Source of the DNA: Paracoccus salipaludis
GTDB lineage: Bacteria; Pseudomonadota; Alphaproteobacteria; Rhodobacterales; Rhodobacteraceae
DNA: 64,000 bases
Reading direction: 5' to 3'
Assembly: GCF_002287065.1 (NCBI RefSeq)
Contig: NZ_NSJZ01000004.1
Location: forward strand, 1 to 64,000
Position numbers and translations under genes: made by a program. Shown in pieces: positions 7,961-20,872 of the stretch (position 1 is the first letter of the stretch; each line of letters opens with the position of its first letter). The notes under the pieces are model-generated. The model ran no database searches. It was not told the DNA's origin and saw only the letters and a list, made by a program, of their open reading frames with translations.

Positions 7961-8884
7961 TCAGCCGGTCCCCTGCCCGCCGGTCGCGCCATAAACCTCG
8001 CCGGTGATGTAGCTCGCCTCGTCGCTGGCCAGAAGGACGTAGATCGGCGCGATCTCGACGGGCTGGCCCGCGCGACCCAGCACGCTGTCGGCCCCGAACT
8101 TGGGCAGGTCTTCCTTGGGCTGGCCGCCCGAAACCTGCAGCGCGGTCCAGAAGGGCCCGGGCGCGACCGCGTTCACGCGGATTCCCTTCGGCGCCAGCTG
8201 CTTGGCCAGCACCTGCGCGAAGGTCTTGTCGGCCGCCTTTGTCATCGAATAGTCCAGCAGGTTCTTCGACGGCGAATAAGCGTTGATCGAGGAGGTCACG
8301 ATGATCGAGGCCCCCTTCTTGAGATGCGGCAGCGCCTGCTGCGCCATCCAGAAGGGCGCGTAGATGTTGGTCTTCATCGTGGCGTCGAACTGTTCGGTCG
8401 TGATGTCGGCGATCGAGTCCTGCGACTGCTGCATCCCCGCGTTCAGCACCAGCACCTCGAGGCCCCCAAGCGCCTTGACCGCATCGTCCACGACCTGGCG
8501 CGCGGCCTTTTCCTCGCGGATGTCGGCGGGCAGGGCCACGGCCTTGCGGCCCTCGGCCTCGATCAGCCCGATGACGGTCTTTGCGTCGCTTTTCTCGCGC
8601 GGGTGATAGCAGATGGCCACGTCCGCGCCCTCGCGCGCATAGGCGATGGCGGTGGCGCGACCGAGGCCGCTGTCGCCGCCCGTGATCAGCGCGCGCTTGC
8701 CCGCGAGGCGCCCGTGGCCCTTGTAGCTGGTCTCGCCGTGGTCGGGCTGGGGGTCCATCTTCTCGGCCAGACCCGGCCAGGGCTGCTGGTCGTCGGAATA
8801 GGGGTTCAGCGGCAGGTCGGGGTTGTCGATCGAGCCCGCGCGATGGGGCGGGATGACGGGATCGGTTTCTTCCTTCGAGGACAT
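7961..8884 (-). CDS. SDR family oxidoreductase (YghA/general stress 39-like)
   Basis: This 307-residue classical-type SDR has an N-terminal extension of about 55 residues, the cofactor motif TGGDSGLGRATA, the NAG motif (LVLNAGMQQS), the catalytic Ser in IIVTSSINAY, the YxxxK pair in YSMTK, and a C-terminal SYITGEVYGATGGQGTG. The long N-terminus with a GxxxMxPxPDHGE pattern is typical of the YghA/GsiB-linked stress group, often annotated as glucose or aldehyde reductases; the true substrate is unknown. The ATG at 8884 is chosen because the N-terminal family motif begins just after it. Confidence 0.88.
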   Translation of the reverse strand: MSSKEETDPVIPPHRAGSIDNPDLPLNPYSDDQQPWPGLAEKMDPQPDHGETSYKGHGRLAGKRALITGGDSGLGRATAIAYAREGADVAICYHPREKSDAKTVIGLIEAEGRKAVALPADIREEKAARQVVDDAVKALGGLEVLVLNAGMQQSQDSIADITTEQFDATMKTNIYAPFWMAQQALPHLKKGASIIVTSSINAYSPSKNLLDYSMTKAADKTFAQVLAKQLAPKGIRVNAVAPGPFWTALQVSGGQPKEDLPKFGADSVLGRAGQPVEIAPIYVLLASDEASYITGEVYGATGGQGTG

Positions 8885-9001
8885 GGGTTCGCCTTTCGCT
8901 TGTCGGAAGCTGCCCGGGGCAACGCCGCGCGCCCCTGCCCGTTCCACCGCCTTCCCGCGATATGGGTTAAAAATTGCACGCCAACGGGGGCGCGCCGCCG
9001 C

Positions 9002-10078
9002 TCAGTCCACGCGCGGCCGGTCCACCGCCCGCGTGCGGCGGCGCCGGATGCTGGCGCGGTACTCGGCGTCGAAATAGCGCACGACGACCCCGATCGCCGC
9101 CCCCACCGGCACCGCCAGCAGCAGGCCGGCGAAGCCGAACAGCGTGCCGCCCACGGCAAGCGCCAGCAAAAGGAAGACCGGGTGCAGCTTGACCGAATCC
9201 CCCACGATCCGGGGCGTGACGAAGTTCCCCTCGGCCACCTGCCCGAAGATGAAGACAAAGGCGACCAGCGCCACCATCCACCAGTCGCCCCAGAACTGGA
9301 CCAGCGCCACCCCCGTCGCCAGGATGAAGCCCGAGAAGGACCCCAGATAGGGGATGAAGTTCAGCAGCCCCGAGGCGATGCCGATCAGCAGGCCATAGTT
9401 CAGCCCCAGGGCCATCAGCACCGTGGAATAGAAGGTCGCCAGCAGCGCCCCCACGATCACCTGGCCGCGCACGAAGCCCGTCATCACGTCGTCGATGTCG
9501 CGCGAAAGCCTGCGCACCAGCGGCGCCTGCTCGGGGGGCAGGCGCTTGTTCACGCCATAGACGATCCGGTCCCAGTCATACAGCATGTAGATCGAGACCG
9601 TCACCGTGGCGATGAAGATGAAGATCGTGCCCACCGCGCTGATGACGGTGCTGACCGTGCCGCCCAGCAGCAGCAGCAGGGTCAGTCGGATGCGCTCGAA
9701 CAGGTCGGTGATGAACTGGCGCAGGAAGCCGCCGTCCTCCATCATTTCGGGGAAATGCAGCGTCAGGAAGTCGAAGCCCGAGCGGACCGCCCGCGGCAGC
9801 GCCTCGACCGCCTGCCGGACCTGCGCGATCAGCGTGGGCAGCACCCACAGCGCGACCGCGATCACGGCCGACAGGCCCACCAGCGCGATCACCGCCACCG
9901 CCCAGGCCCGGCTGATGCCCAGCCGTTCCAGCCGGTCGGCCAGGGGGTCCAGGAAATAGGCCAGCGCGGTTCCCAGCACGAAGGGAACCAGCACATGGCC
10001 GACCTCGCGCAGCAGCAGGACGAACAGCACCAGCCCCGCCAGCATCCAGATCGTCCGCGGCCGAAGCATCACCAGCAT
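9002..10078 (-). CDS. AI-2E family transporter (PerM/YdiK-like membrane protein)
   Basis: This 358-residue polytopic protein has about eight hydrophobic segments. Early pairs are WMLAGLVLFVLLL and ALAYFLDPLADRLERLG; later there is a conserved P-rich helix region (GLLNFIPYLGSFSGFI) and GQVAEGNFVTPRIVGDSVKLHPVFLLLAL. These are hallmarks of the AI-2E/PerM permease family. Export of autoinducer-2 has been proposed for one member; most have other or unknown substrates. The start at 10078 is chosen because the first membrane helix follows at once; upstream in-frame codons translate the repeat and are not family-like. Confidence 0.87.
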   Translation of the reverse strand: MLVMLRPRTIWMLAGLVLFVLLLREVGHVLVPFVLGTALAYFLDPLADRLERLGISRAWAVAVIALVGLSAVIAVALWVLPTLIAQVRQAVEALPRAVRSGFDFLTLHFPEMMEDGGFLRQFITDLFERIRLTLLLLLGGTVSTVISAVGTIFIFIATVTVSIYMLYDWDRIVYGVNKRLPPEQAPLVRRLSRDIDDVMTGFVRGQVIVGALLATFYSTVLMALGLNYGLLIGIASGLLNFIPYLGSFSGFILATGVALVQFWGDWWMVALVAFVFIFGQVAEGNFVTPRIVGDSVKLHPVFLLLALAVGGTLFGFAGLLLAVPVGAAIGVVVRYFDAEYRASIRRRRTRAVDRPRVD

Positions 10079-10204
10079 GTCGTGCTTACCGTCCCTGTTT
10101 TGACCGCGACTATTGGCGACAAAGGGCTTTTGCGCAACGGCGGCGTGCCGGCACCCCGCCCCTCCCCATGATGCGGAAAGGGGCGCCCGCGGCGCCCCCC
10201 CTGG

Positions 10205-10253
10205 TGTTTCTTCTTCGCCGAAATATCCCGGGGTCCGGGGCAGCGCCCCGGTC
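10205..10253 (-). repeat. Intergenic hairpin repeat, copy C
   Basis: On the minus strand a GGGGCGCTGCCCC hairpin leads into CCCCGGGATATTTCGGCG and AAGAAGAAAC, matching copies A, D and E. It begins just after the gltB stop codon, so it could shape the gltB mRNA 3' end. A second unrelated GC hairpin (GGGGCGCC / GGCGCCCC) lies at about 10176-10197, before the AI-2E gene. Confidence 0.7.
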
Positions 10254-10265
10254 CGGCGGTCCCGC

Positions 10266-14800
<4,535 letters not shown>

Positions 14801-14804
<4 letters not shown>

Positions 14805-15214
14805 GCGTCTCCCTCCAGATGGGGGTGGTTCCGTTCATAATCGGCCCGCGTGATGCGCGGGTGGTCGCCCGAAAAGGCGGCGAAGCGGTGCGCCCGGTCG
14901 GCATAGACCTCCCGCACCAGCGGAAAATCGGCGGCGGCGTCGAAAAGCCCCGGCGACAGCTCGTAGTCGCGGCCGTGGTCGCGCATCCACAGGTTCGACC
15001 CGCAGCGCGGGCAGAAGGCCCGTTCCGAGAAGTCGGACGAGGCGTAGCGCCCCACCTCCCCCGTCACGGTCACGGCCTCGGGCGGCGCGTTGAAGCCCGC
15101 CATGATGCCCCCGCCCCAGCGGCGGCACATGGCGCAATGGCAGACGCTGACCTCGCCATCCGACCGGGCGACGGCGATGCGGACCGCGCCGCAGAGGCAG
15201 CGTCCCTCGATCAT
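14801..15214 (-). CDS. GFA (glutathione-dependent formaldehyde-activating) family zinc protein
   Basis: This 137-residue Mss4-like beta-tent protein has the GFA zinc-ligand pattern: GRCLCGAV (C6, C8), CHCAMCRR (C25, C27, C30) and FCPRCGSNLW (two Cys). Founding members bind the glutathione-formaldehyde adduct, but most homologues including this one have no assigned substrate. Both ends overlap neighbours by four bases (ATGA with the secreted-protein gene upstream and with gltB downstream). Expression is therefore tied to glutamate synthase, an uncommon partnership. Confidence 0.88.
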
Positions 15215-15909
15215 GCGCCGCCCCCGGCGGGCATCCCGACCATCTGCATGTTGCAGTCATAGTCGGGCGTGGTGGACCCGAAGCCCGGCTCGCCCGGCCG
15301 GATGAAGCGGACGGGCGAATCGTCGGTTTCCTGCGTCTCGCCCGTCCAGTCGGTCGAGGTCTCGACGCCGCCGAAGAAGCGGCCGAGGTCGCGGCTGACG
15401 AATTGCGTGCCGTTGCGCTCGATCAGCAGGTCGCCCGCCTCGCTGAAGGTCCGCAGGCTGAAGCGGGTGGAATCCAGCGGCTCGCCGTCGATCTCGACCG
15501 TGCCGGTCAGGTCGTCGCGGCCGATGTGGCGCAACCGCTCGCCCGTGTCGGACTGCGTCCAGAAATCGAAGTCGTCGCTGCCGGTCTTCAGCAGGGTGGA
15601 CAGGCTTGCATGGTCGCGCGCCTCAAGGTCCAGCCGGTCGGTGATCCCGCTGACAAGGTCGGTGCTTTCCATCCAGCGCGTCTCGGCATCGATGCGCGCC
15701 TGGCTGACCAGCCCTTCCTGGGTGAAATAGGCGACCCACTGGTCGCCCGGCGCATCCGCCTGGCAGCGGTAATGCTGGGCCACGGTGCAGGACCGCTGCT
15801 GGACCGTCATCTCCAGCCGGCAGCCCTGCGGCGGCTTCCATTCGGCCGCTACGGCGGGCGCGGCGCCCAGCGCCAGAGCAAGGCAGAGCCCCCGACCCAT
15901 GCGCCGCAT
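15211..15909 (-). CDS. Uncharacterised secreted protein
   Basis: I do not recognise a named family. The 232-residue product starts with a clear signal peptide (RRMGRGLCLALALGAAPAVAA, cleavage after about residue 22). The mature part has four cysteines (positions ~30, 41, 49 and 219), compatible with disulfides in the periplasm, and a mostly polar beta-rich profile ending CNMQMVGMPAGGGA. The start at 15909 is chosen because it places the signal peptide at the N-terminus; a start further upstream would read through a tandem repeat. The gene sits between gltD and the GFA gene and shares a 4-base ATGA overlap with the latter. Confidence 0.7.
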   Translation of the reverse strand: MRRMGRGLCLALALGAAPAVAAEWKPPQGCRLEMTVQQRSCTVAQHYRCQADAPGDQWVAYFTQEGLVSQARIDAETRWMESTDLVSGITDRLDLEARDHASLSTLLKTGSDDFDFWTQSDTGERLRHIGRDDLTGTVEIDGEPLDSTRFSLRTFSEAGDLLIERNGTQFVSRDLGRFFGGVETSTDWTGETQETDDSPVRFIRPGEPGFGSTTPDYDCNMQMVGMPAGGGA

Positions 15910-15935
15910 GGTGGCATTTCCCGCCGCGCCTGCGC

Positions 15936-15981
15936 CATGCATTGCCCGTGCATCCTTCATGCATGGCCTGTGCATCGGCTT
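15936..15981. repeat. Short tandem repeat of a CATGCATnGCCnGTGCATC unit
   Basis: Two imperfect direct copies of a 22-24 base unit, each holding CATGCAT and a GTGCATC, lie side by side between gltD and the downstream secreted-protein gene. They end at the gltD stop codon. Each unit can also pair internally through its TGCA cores. Confidence 0.5.
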
Positions 15982-17555
15982 CACTCCGCCGCGACGCGGG
16001 TTTCGGCGCCCAGTTCGGCGGCGATCGAGTCGGCCGCCTCGCGCCCGTCGCGGATCGCCCAGACCACCAGCGAGGCGCCGCGCACGATGTCGCCCACGGC
16101 CCAGACGCCGGGCAGCGAGGTCCGGTGCGTCCGGTAATCGGCGCGGATCGTGCCCCAGCGCGTGACCTCCAGCCCCTCGACGCCCCAAAGGCGCGGGATG
16201 TCCTCGGGCTCGAAGCCCAGCGCCTTGATGACCAGGTCGGCCGGCTCGTCGTAGTCGGCGCCCTCGATGGCCTCGGGCGACTGGCGGCCGGTGACGTCCG
16301 GCGCGCCCAGCCGCATCTTCGTCACGCGCAGGCCGGTGACCCCGACCGGCCCGGTCGAGGTGTCGGTTTCCGTGACCACGTGCCGGGGCGACAGCTTGGG
16401 ATTGTCGCCGATCCCGTCCCCGTCCACGTCGCCGCCGGCGTTGTCCACCAGCGCCTCGGACGCGGTCGCGGCCTCGCCCACGACATGGCCCGCGAAGGCC
16501 GCGGGGGTGGACAGCCAGACGAACTCGACGCCCTCCTCCTCGGCGTTCTGCACCTCGCGCTGCGACCCCGGCATGTTGGCCCGGTCGCGGCGATAAAGGC
16601 ATTTCACCGAGGTCGCGCCCTGCCGGATCGCGGTGCGCACGCAGTCCATCGCTGTGTCGCCGCCGCCGATCACCACGACACGCTTGCCTTCGGCGTTCAG
16701 TTCGCCGTCCGCGAAGTCCGGCACCTCGTCGCCCAGATCGATGCGGTTCGAGGCGGTCAGGAAGTCCAGCGCCGCGACCACGCCGCGTTCGGGCGCGTTG
16801 TCGATATCCAGGTCGCGGGTCTTGTAGACGCCCGTGGCGATCAGCACCGCGTCATGCTTGCCCCGGATCGCGTCGAAGCTGATCGAGCGGCCCACGTCGG
16901 CGCTCAGCACGAACTCGACGCCTGCCTCCTCCAGCCAGCGGGTGCGGCGCTCGACCACGGGCTTTTCCAGCTTGAAGCCGGGGATGCCGTAGATCATCAG
17001 CCCGCCCGCCCGGTCGTGGCGGTCGTAGATCGTGACCTGGAAGCCCTGCCGCCGCAGCCGCTCGGCCGCCGACAGGCCCGCAGGCCCCGCACCGATGATG
17101 CCCACGCTTTCGGGGCGTTCGGCAACCGGGCGGATCGGCTCGACCCAGCCCTGCTCCCAGGCGGTGTCGTTGATGTATTTCTCGATGGCGCCGATGGTGA
17201 CGGTGCCGTGGCCCGACTGCTCGATGACGCAGTTGCCCTCGCACAGGCGGTCCTGCGGGCAGATGCGGCCGCAGATCTCGGGCAGGGCGCTGGTCTCCTG
17301 GCTGCGCAGGTAGGCTTCGTGCAAGCGCCCCTCGGCGGTCAGGCGCAACCAGTCGGGAATGTTGTTATGAAGGGGGCAGTGCGACTGGCAATAGGGGACG
17401 CCGCACTGCGAACAGCGACTCGCCTGCTCCTTCGCCTTCGCGTCGGCGAACTCGCGGTAGATTTCGTGGAAGTCGGTGTTGCGTTCGTCCGCCGCACGCT
17501 TCTCGGGCATCTCCCGACCGACGGTCACGAATTTCAGCATCGTCTGCGTGGCCAT
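15981..17555 (-). CDS. gltD: Glutamate synthase [NADPH] small subunit
   Basis: This 524-residue beta subunit passes electrons from NADPH through FAD to the GltB iron-sulfur cluster. The N-terminal cysteines C48, C51, C56 and C60 (CSQCGVPYCQSHC) and a second set (ICGRICPQDRLCEGNC) bind Fe-S clusters. The FAD site is GIIGAGPAGLSAAE and the NADPH site VVVIGGGDTAMDC; the end GVWAVGDIVRGASLVVWAI is typical. The protein is about 40-45 residues longer than usual because of an acidic insert near residues 355-400 containing DVDGDGIGD. The ATG at 17555 is preferred (GAGGGG upstream). gltD precedes gltB here, separated by two genes. Confidence 0.95.
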   Translation of the reverse strand: MATQTMLKFVTVGREMPEKRAADERNTDFHEIYREFADAKAKEQASRCSQCGVPYCQSHCPLHNNIPDWLRLTAEGRLHEAYLRSQETSALPEICGRICPQDRLCEGNCVIEQSGHGTVTIGAIEKYINDTAWEQGWVEPIRPVAERPESVGIIGAGPAGLSAAERLRRQGFQVTIYDRHDRAGGLMIYGIPGFKLEKPVVERRTRWLEEAGVEFVLSADVGRSISFDAIRGKHDAVLIATGVYKTRDLDIDNAPERGVVAALDFLTASNRIDLGDEVPDFADGELNAEGKRVVVIGGGDTAMDCVRTAIRQGATSVKCLYRRDRANMPGSQREVQNAEEEGVEFVWLSTPAAFAGHVVGEAATASEALVDNAGGDVDGDGIGDNPKLSPRHVVTETDTSTGPVGVTGLRVTKMRLGAPDVTGRQSPEAIEGADYDEPADLVIKALGFEPEDIPRLWGVEGLEVTRWGTIRADYRTHRTSLPGVWAVGDIVRGASLVVWAIRDGREAADSIAAELGAETRVAAE

Positions 17556-17612
17556 GCGCTGCGCCCCTCGAATCAATCGAGAAACGCTGTAAAACACGGG
17601 CCGCGATGCGAA

Positions 17613-17708
17613 AAGTCAGCATAGCTGACCTATCTTTGATTTTGTTACGCAGGGTCTGATAAATCAGAAGATTTTCCGCGAAAATTTAGGTCAGCAAGCG
17701 TTACCTAA
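17613..17708. promoter_or_regulatory. Cluster of four palindromes upstream of gltD / downstream of uppP
   Basis: This AT-rich stretch holds four inverted repeats: GTCAGC-ATA-GCTGAC (17615-17629), TCTGAT-AA-ATCAGA (17655-17668), ATTTTC-CGC-GAAAAT (17671-17685) and TTAGGT...ACCTAA (17686-17708, spanning the uppP stop). The last could help end the uppP message. The others lie 60-115 bases before the gltD start, where an activator or repressor of nitrogen assimilation could bind. The bound factor cannot be told from sequence. Confidence 0.45.
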
Positions 17709-18504
17709 ATATGCTAAGCCCTACTAGCGCCACGATTCCCACGATGATCCGCCACCAGGCAAACAGCCCGTAACCGCGACGCGAGACATAGTTCAGCAGC
17801 CACTTCACCACGAAGATCGCAGCCGCGAAGGCGCAGACGAAGCCCACCGCGACATTCGTCCAGGCCGCCGCGTCCAGCGCCGCGCGCGTCTTGTAAAGGT
17901 CATAGGCGAAGGCGCCTGCCATGGTCGGCATCGACAGGAAGAAGCTGAACTCGGCCGCCGCCCGCTTGCTGGCGCCCATCAGCAGCGCGCCAACGATGGT
18001 CGCCCCCGAACGCGAGACGCCCGGCACCATGGCAAGGCACTGGACCAGCCCGATCCCGGCGGCCACGCGCAGCGGCAGGTCCTCGGCCTCGGCATAGCGC
18101 GGAGCGGTTGCCAGCCGGTCCACGAACAGCAGGACGATCCCGCCCAGGATCAGCATGACGGCGATCAGCGCAGGCGTCTCGAACAGCACCGTCTTGATGA
18201 GGTCATGCGCCAGCACGCCCACTACCACGGCGGGCAGGAAGGCGAGCGCCACGGCGCCGATGAAGCGCCGGGCCTTCGGGTCATGCGGCGCGCTTAAGAA
18301 GATGCGCCACAGCCGCCCCGCATAGACACCCAGAATCGCCAAGATCGCGCCCAGCTGGATCAGCACCTCGAAGGCGCGGCCCGGGCTGTCGAAGCCAAGG
18401 AAATGCCCGGCCAGAAGGATGTGCCCGGTCGAGGACACCGGGATGAACTCGGTCAGTCCCTCGAGCAACCCGAGGAACGCGGCGACGAAGGTGTCCTGCT
18501 GCAT
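17701..18504 (-). CDS. uppP: Undecaprenyl-diphosphatase (BacA/UppP)
   Basis: This 267-residue integral membrane phosphatase recycles undecaprenyl pyrophosphate to the monophosphate carrier for peptidoglycan and surface polysaccharides. The two family motifs are present: [18 protein letters not shown] (residues 14-31) and [17 protein letters not shown] (161-177). The start overlaps the upstream gene's stop by one base (TGATG), so the two are coupled. Confidence 0.95.
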   Translation of the reverse strand: MQQDTFVAAFLGLLEGLTEFIPVSSTGHILLAGHFLGFDSPGRAFEVLIQLGAILAILGVYAGRLWRIFLSAPHDPKARRFIGAVALAFLPAVVVGVLAHDLIKTVLFETPALIAVMLILGGIVLLFVDRLATAPRYAEAEDLPLRVAAGIGLVQCLAMVPGVSRSGATIVGALLMGASKRAAAEFSFFLSMPTMAGAFAYDLYKTRAALDAAAWTNVAVGFVCAFAAAIFVVKWLLNYVSRRGYGLFAWWRIIVGIVALVGLSIFR

Positions 18505-19490
18505 CAGTCTGCGCGCAGGTTCTTGGCCGATTCCTTGATGGCGGTGTATTGCCCCGAGGGCCGGAAGCGCCACAGGTATTCCGGCACGACCGCGGCGGCG
18601 GCGGCGGGCTGGATGCCCAGGTCGGCGAAGGTCCTGACCCCCTGCCCCACCCGGTTCGGCCGCCGCAGCAGCCGCGCCTGGTCGCGGGTCATCACCCGGT
18701 TGACGACAAGCCCGCCGCTGACCGTCTGCAGCGCGTCGAAGGACACGCCGATCAGGCTGGCCAAGAAGCCGGGCAGCCCCATGATCCAGCGGCGGCGGCT
18801 GGTGACCCGGGCCACCAGCTGCGCGATCTCGCGCATGGTCATGACATCGGGGCCGCCGAGTTCGTAGATGCCGGGCTCGGCCGCGCCGGTCGCGCCCATC
18901 ACGGCGGCGCGGGCCACGTCCTCGACAAAGACGGGCTGCAATTCGGCATTGGCGCCGGGCAGCGGGACGACCGGCCCCAGCCGCATCATGCCGCCGATCT
19001 TGTTGAAGAACTTGTCGTCCGGCCCGAAGATCACCGAAGGACGCAGGATCACCGCGTCGGGGCGGTGCTCGAGGATCGCCTGCTCGCCCAGGCCCTTGGT
19101 CCTGGCATACTGGCTGTTCGATTCGGGATCGGCCCCGATGGCCGACAGGTGGACCAGCCGCCCGACCCCCAGTTCGGCCGAGATCCGGGCGATGCGGCCC
19201 GCGGCCTCGTGGTGGACGGCCTCGAAGGTGTTCTTCTTCTCGCCGACCAGGATGCCGACGCAGTTGATGACCGCATCCGCGTCCATCATCGCCGCATGCA
19301 CGGACAGGTCGTCGCGCACGTTGCAAAAGACCGGCTGGACCTGCCCCACCTTGCCGTAGATGCGCACCACGCCCGCCAGATGCGGACGGCGCACCGCCAC
19401 GCGGACGCGCCAGCCCTCGGCCGCCATGATCCGCGCGATCTGCCGACCGACGAATCCCGAGCCGCCATAGATCGTGACCAGCCTTGCCAT
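18504..19490 (-). CDS. Complex I NDUFA9-family NAD(P)-binding protein
   Basis: This 328-residue atypical SDR starts with [19 protein letters not shown], a Rossmann glycine motif near the N-terminus, followed by [35 protein letters not shown] and [15 protein letters not shown]. These are the signatures of the NDUFA9 (39 kDa complex I) group found with alphaproteobacterial NADH:quinone oxidoreductase. It lacks the classical YxxxK and is thought to bind NADPH structurally. It is coupled to uppP downstream. Confidence 0.9.
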   Translation of the reverse strand: MARLVTIYGGSGFVGRQIARIMAAEGWRVRVAVRRPHLAGVVRIYGKVGQVQPVFCNVRDDLSVHAAMMDADAVINCVGILVGEKKNTFEAVHHEAAGRIARISAELGVGRLVHLSAIGADPESNSQYARTKGLGEQAILEHRPDAVILRPSVIFGPDDKFFNKIGGMMRLGPVVPLPGANAELQPVFVEDVARAAVMGATGAAEPGIYELGGPDVMTMREIAQLVARVTSRRRWIMGLPGFLASLIGVSFDALQTVSGGLVVNRVMTRDQARLLRRPNRVGQGVRTFADLGIQPAAAAAVVPEYLWRFRPSGQYTAIKESAKNLRAD

Positions 19491-19621
19491 GCCTCGTCCT
19501 TTCCCGCAGCCGGGCGCCGCTTCCGCGCCTTGGCAACCTGATAGCGAAGGCCCCCTGCCGCATCAAGCGCGGGCGGAAAACGGGGATCGCGCGAGCGAGT
19601 GATTTTTCTTCGAAAGGGGCG

Positions 19622-19650
19622 TTGACACTCCCTGCGGCTCCCTCTACATC
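19622..19650 (+). promoter_or_regulatory. Promoter of tRNA-Leu
   Basis: A perfect TTGACA (19622-19627) is followed after exactly 17 bases by TACATC (19645-19650), ending 17 bases before the tRNA 5' end. This is the expected geometry for a sigma-70-type tRNA promoter. The -10 matches only partly. Confidence 0.6.
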
Positions 19651-19667
19651 CCCGCCTCACGACACCG

Positions 19668-19752
19668 GCCCAGGTGGCGGAATTGGTAGACGCGCACGGT
19701 TCAGGTCCGTGTGCCGCAAGGCGTGGAAGTTCGAGTCTTCTCCTGGGCACCA
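19668..19752 (+). tRNA. tRNA-Leu (anticodon CAG)
   Basis: This 85-base class II tRNA includes an encoded CCA. The acceptor stem GCCCAGG pairs perfectly with CCTGGGC. The D arm is GCGGAATTGGTAGACGC, the anticodon arm CACGG-TTCAGGT-CCGTG places CAG in the loop, a long variable arm follows (TGCCGCAAGGCG), and the T arm carries GTTCGAGTC. It reads CUG, a very common Leu codon in this genome. It has its own promoter upstream and a strong terminator downstream. Confidence 0.97.
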
Positions 19753-19764
19753 ACGTCTGGCTTG

Positions 19765-19804
19765 AAAGCCCTGGAACCTTCGGGATCCAGGGCTTTCTGC
19801 TTTT
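19765..19804 (+). terminator. Rho-independent terminator of tRNA-Leu
   Basis: A perfect 10-bp stem (AAAGCCCTGG / CCAGGGCTTT) with a 12-base loop is followed by CTGCTTTT. It begins 12 bases after the tRNA CCA end. Confidence 0.85.
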
Positions 19805-19871
19805 CCGCCCCTCGCTGTCCCCGGCCGGAAGCCCGACGCGCAGGGCGCGGTTCTGCCGCAGGCCCCTTTGC

Positions 19872-20170
19872 CATGGCGACCCGACCTGAAGAACAAGGCC
19901 ATCGTCCCGGCGTCCTGCTGCAGGCCCATTCCACCGTGCAGCCTGTGTTCTACGACGCCGTGGCCTTCCCCGAAGATTACCGCGGCAGCGTCTTTGCCAC
20001 CCTGCGCGTCCTGGAACCGCGAAAAACCGGACAGGCTGCAAGGCGTCCGTGCCCGGATCGAGGTCGAAGTCTGAGGCCAGCCCACGGGGATCGCCGTGGC
20101 GCCCGACGGATCGCTGCGGGTCAGCGAGGGCGCCAAGGGCACGATCTTCAGGGTGAGGGCGACCGCCCGG
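19872..20170 (+). pseudogene. Decayed C-terminal remnant of a PQQ-type sorbosone/glucose dehydrogenase
   Basis: Pieces of one conserved protein end appear in order but in shifting frames. HSTVQPVFYDAVAFPEDYRG and SVFATL lie in one frame (about 19927-20002), then SWNREKPDRLQGVRARIEVEV in another (to a TGA at 20072), then GIAVAPDGSLRVSEGAKGTIF and RVRA (about 20087-20167). These match the family end pattern 'HS...FPxxYRGdxFxalHGSWNR...PvGvAvApDGSLlvSDDxxGtIwRV' of soluble PQQ sugar dehydrogenases. At least one frameshift and an internal deletion with an in-frame stop separate them, and no N-terminal part is present. The gene is dead. Confidence 0.72.
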
Positions 20171-20248
20171 CAAGGCCTTCGTCCGTCCCGTGAACCCCGG
20201 CGCCGGAGACGGCGTTGTCCCGGCATTCCAATCCTCGGAGAAAAGCCC

Positions 20249-20824
20249 ATGTCCCAACTGATCGTGATCGGCTTCGACGCCGAAGCCGATGCCTTCGCAC
20301 TGCGGCAGGAACTTGGCGCCGCGCAGAAGGAATACCTGCTGAAACTGGAGGACGCGGTGGTCGTCACCCGGCCGACCGAGGGCGAATACCAGTTGCACCA
20401 GGCGCTGAACCTGACCGGGGCGGGCGCGCTGACGGGCACGTTCTGGGGCGGGCTGATCGGGCTCTTGTTCCTGAACCCGCTGGCGGGAGCGGCGATCGGC
20501 GCGGCCTCGGGGGCACTGGCGGGCAGCGCGACCGACTACGGCATCAACGACGACTTCATCCGCCAGATCGGCAAGACCGTGCCGGTCGGCAGCGGCGCAG
20601 TGTTCATCCTGGCGCAGGACTTCAACCTGGACAAGCTGATGCCCCGGCTGGAAAAATACGAGGGGCGCGCGCGCGTGATCCAGACCTCGCTGTCGGACGC
20701 CGACGAGGCGCGGCTGCGCGAGGCGCTTGCCGGCACCGGCGGGCGGATGCCGCAGCCTGCCGAGGGCGCGGCCCGCGGAACGTCGTCCGATGGCGCAACG
20801 ACGGCCGTGTCCGAAGGGTCGTGA
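20249..20824 (+). CDS. DUF1269 domain-containing protein
   Basis: This 191-residue protein begins MSQLIVIGFDAEADAFAL and carries a central Gly/Ala-rich hydrophobic hairpin (TGTFWGGLIGLLFLNPLAGAAIGAASGALAGSATDYG), then NDDFIRQIGKTVPVGSGAVFIL. This is the DUF1269 (general-stress-like) architecture. The glycine-zipper-like segment suggests membrane association. Function is unknown. The C-terminal 30 residues are low complexity. GGAG lies eight to nine bases before the ATG. Confidence 0.85.
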   Translation: MSQLIVIGFDAEADAFALRQELGAAQKEYLLKLEDAVVVTRPTEGEYQLHQALNLTGAGALTGTFWGGLIGLLFLNPLAGAAIGAASGALAGSATDYGINDDFIRQIGKTVPVGSGAVFILAQDFNLDKLMPRLEKYEGRARVIQTSLSDADEARLREALAGTGGRMPQPAEGAARGTSSDGATTAVSEGS

Positions 20825-20872
20825 GGCCAGCGTTTCCTTGACGCAGGCGCGCCGGGCATGACAGGACGGGCC

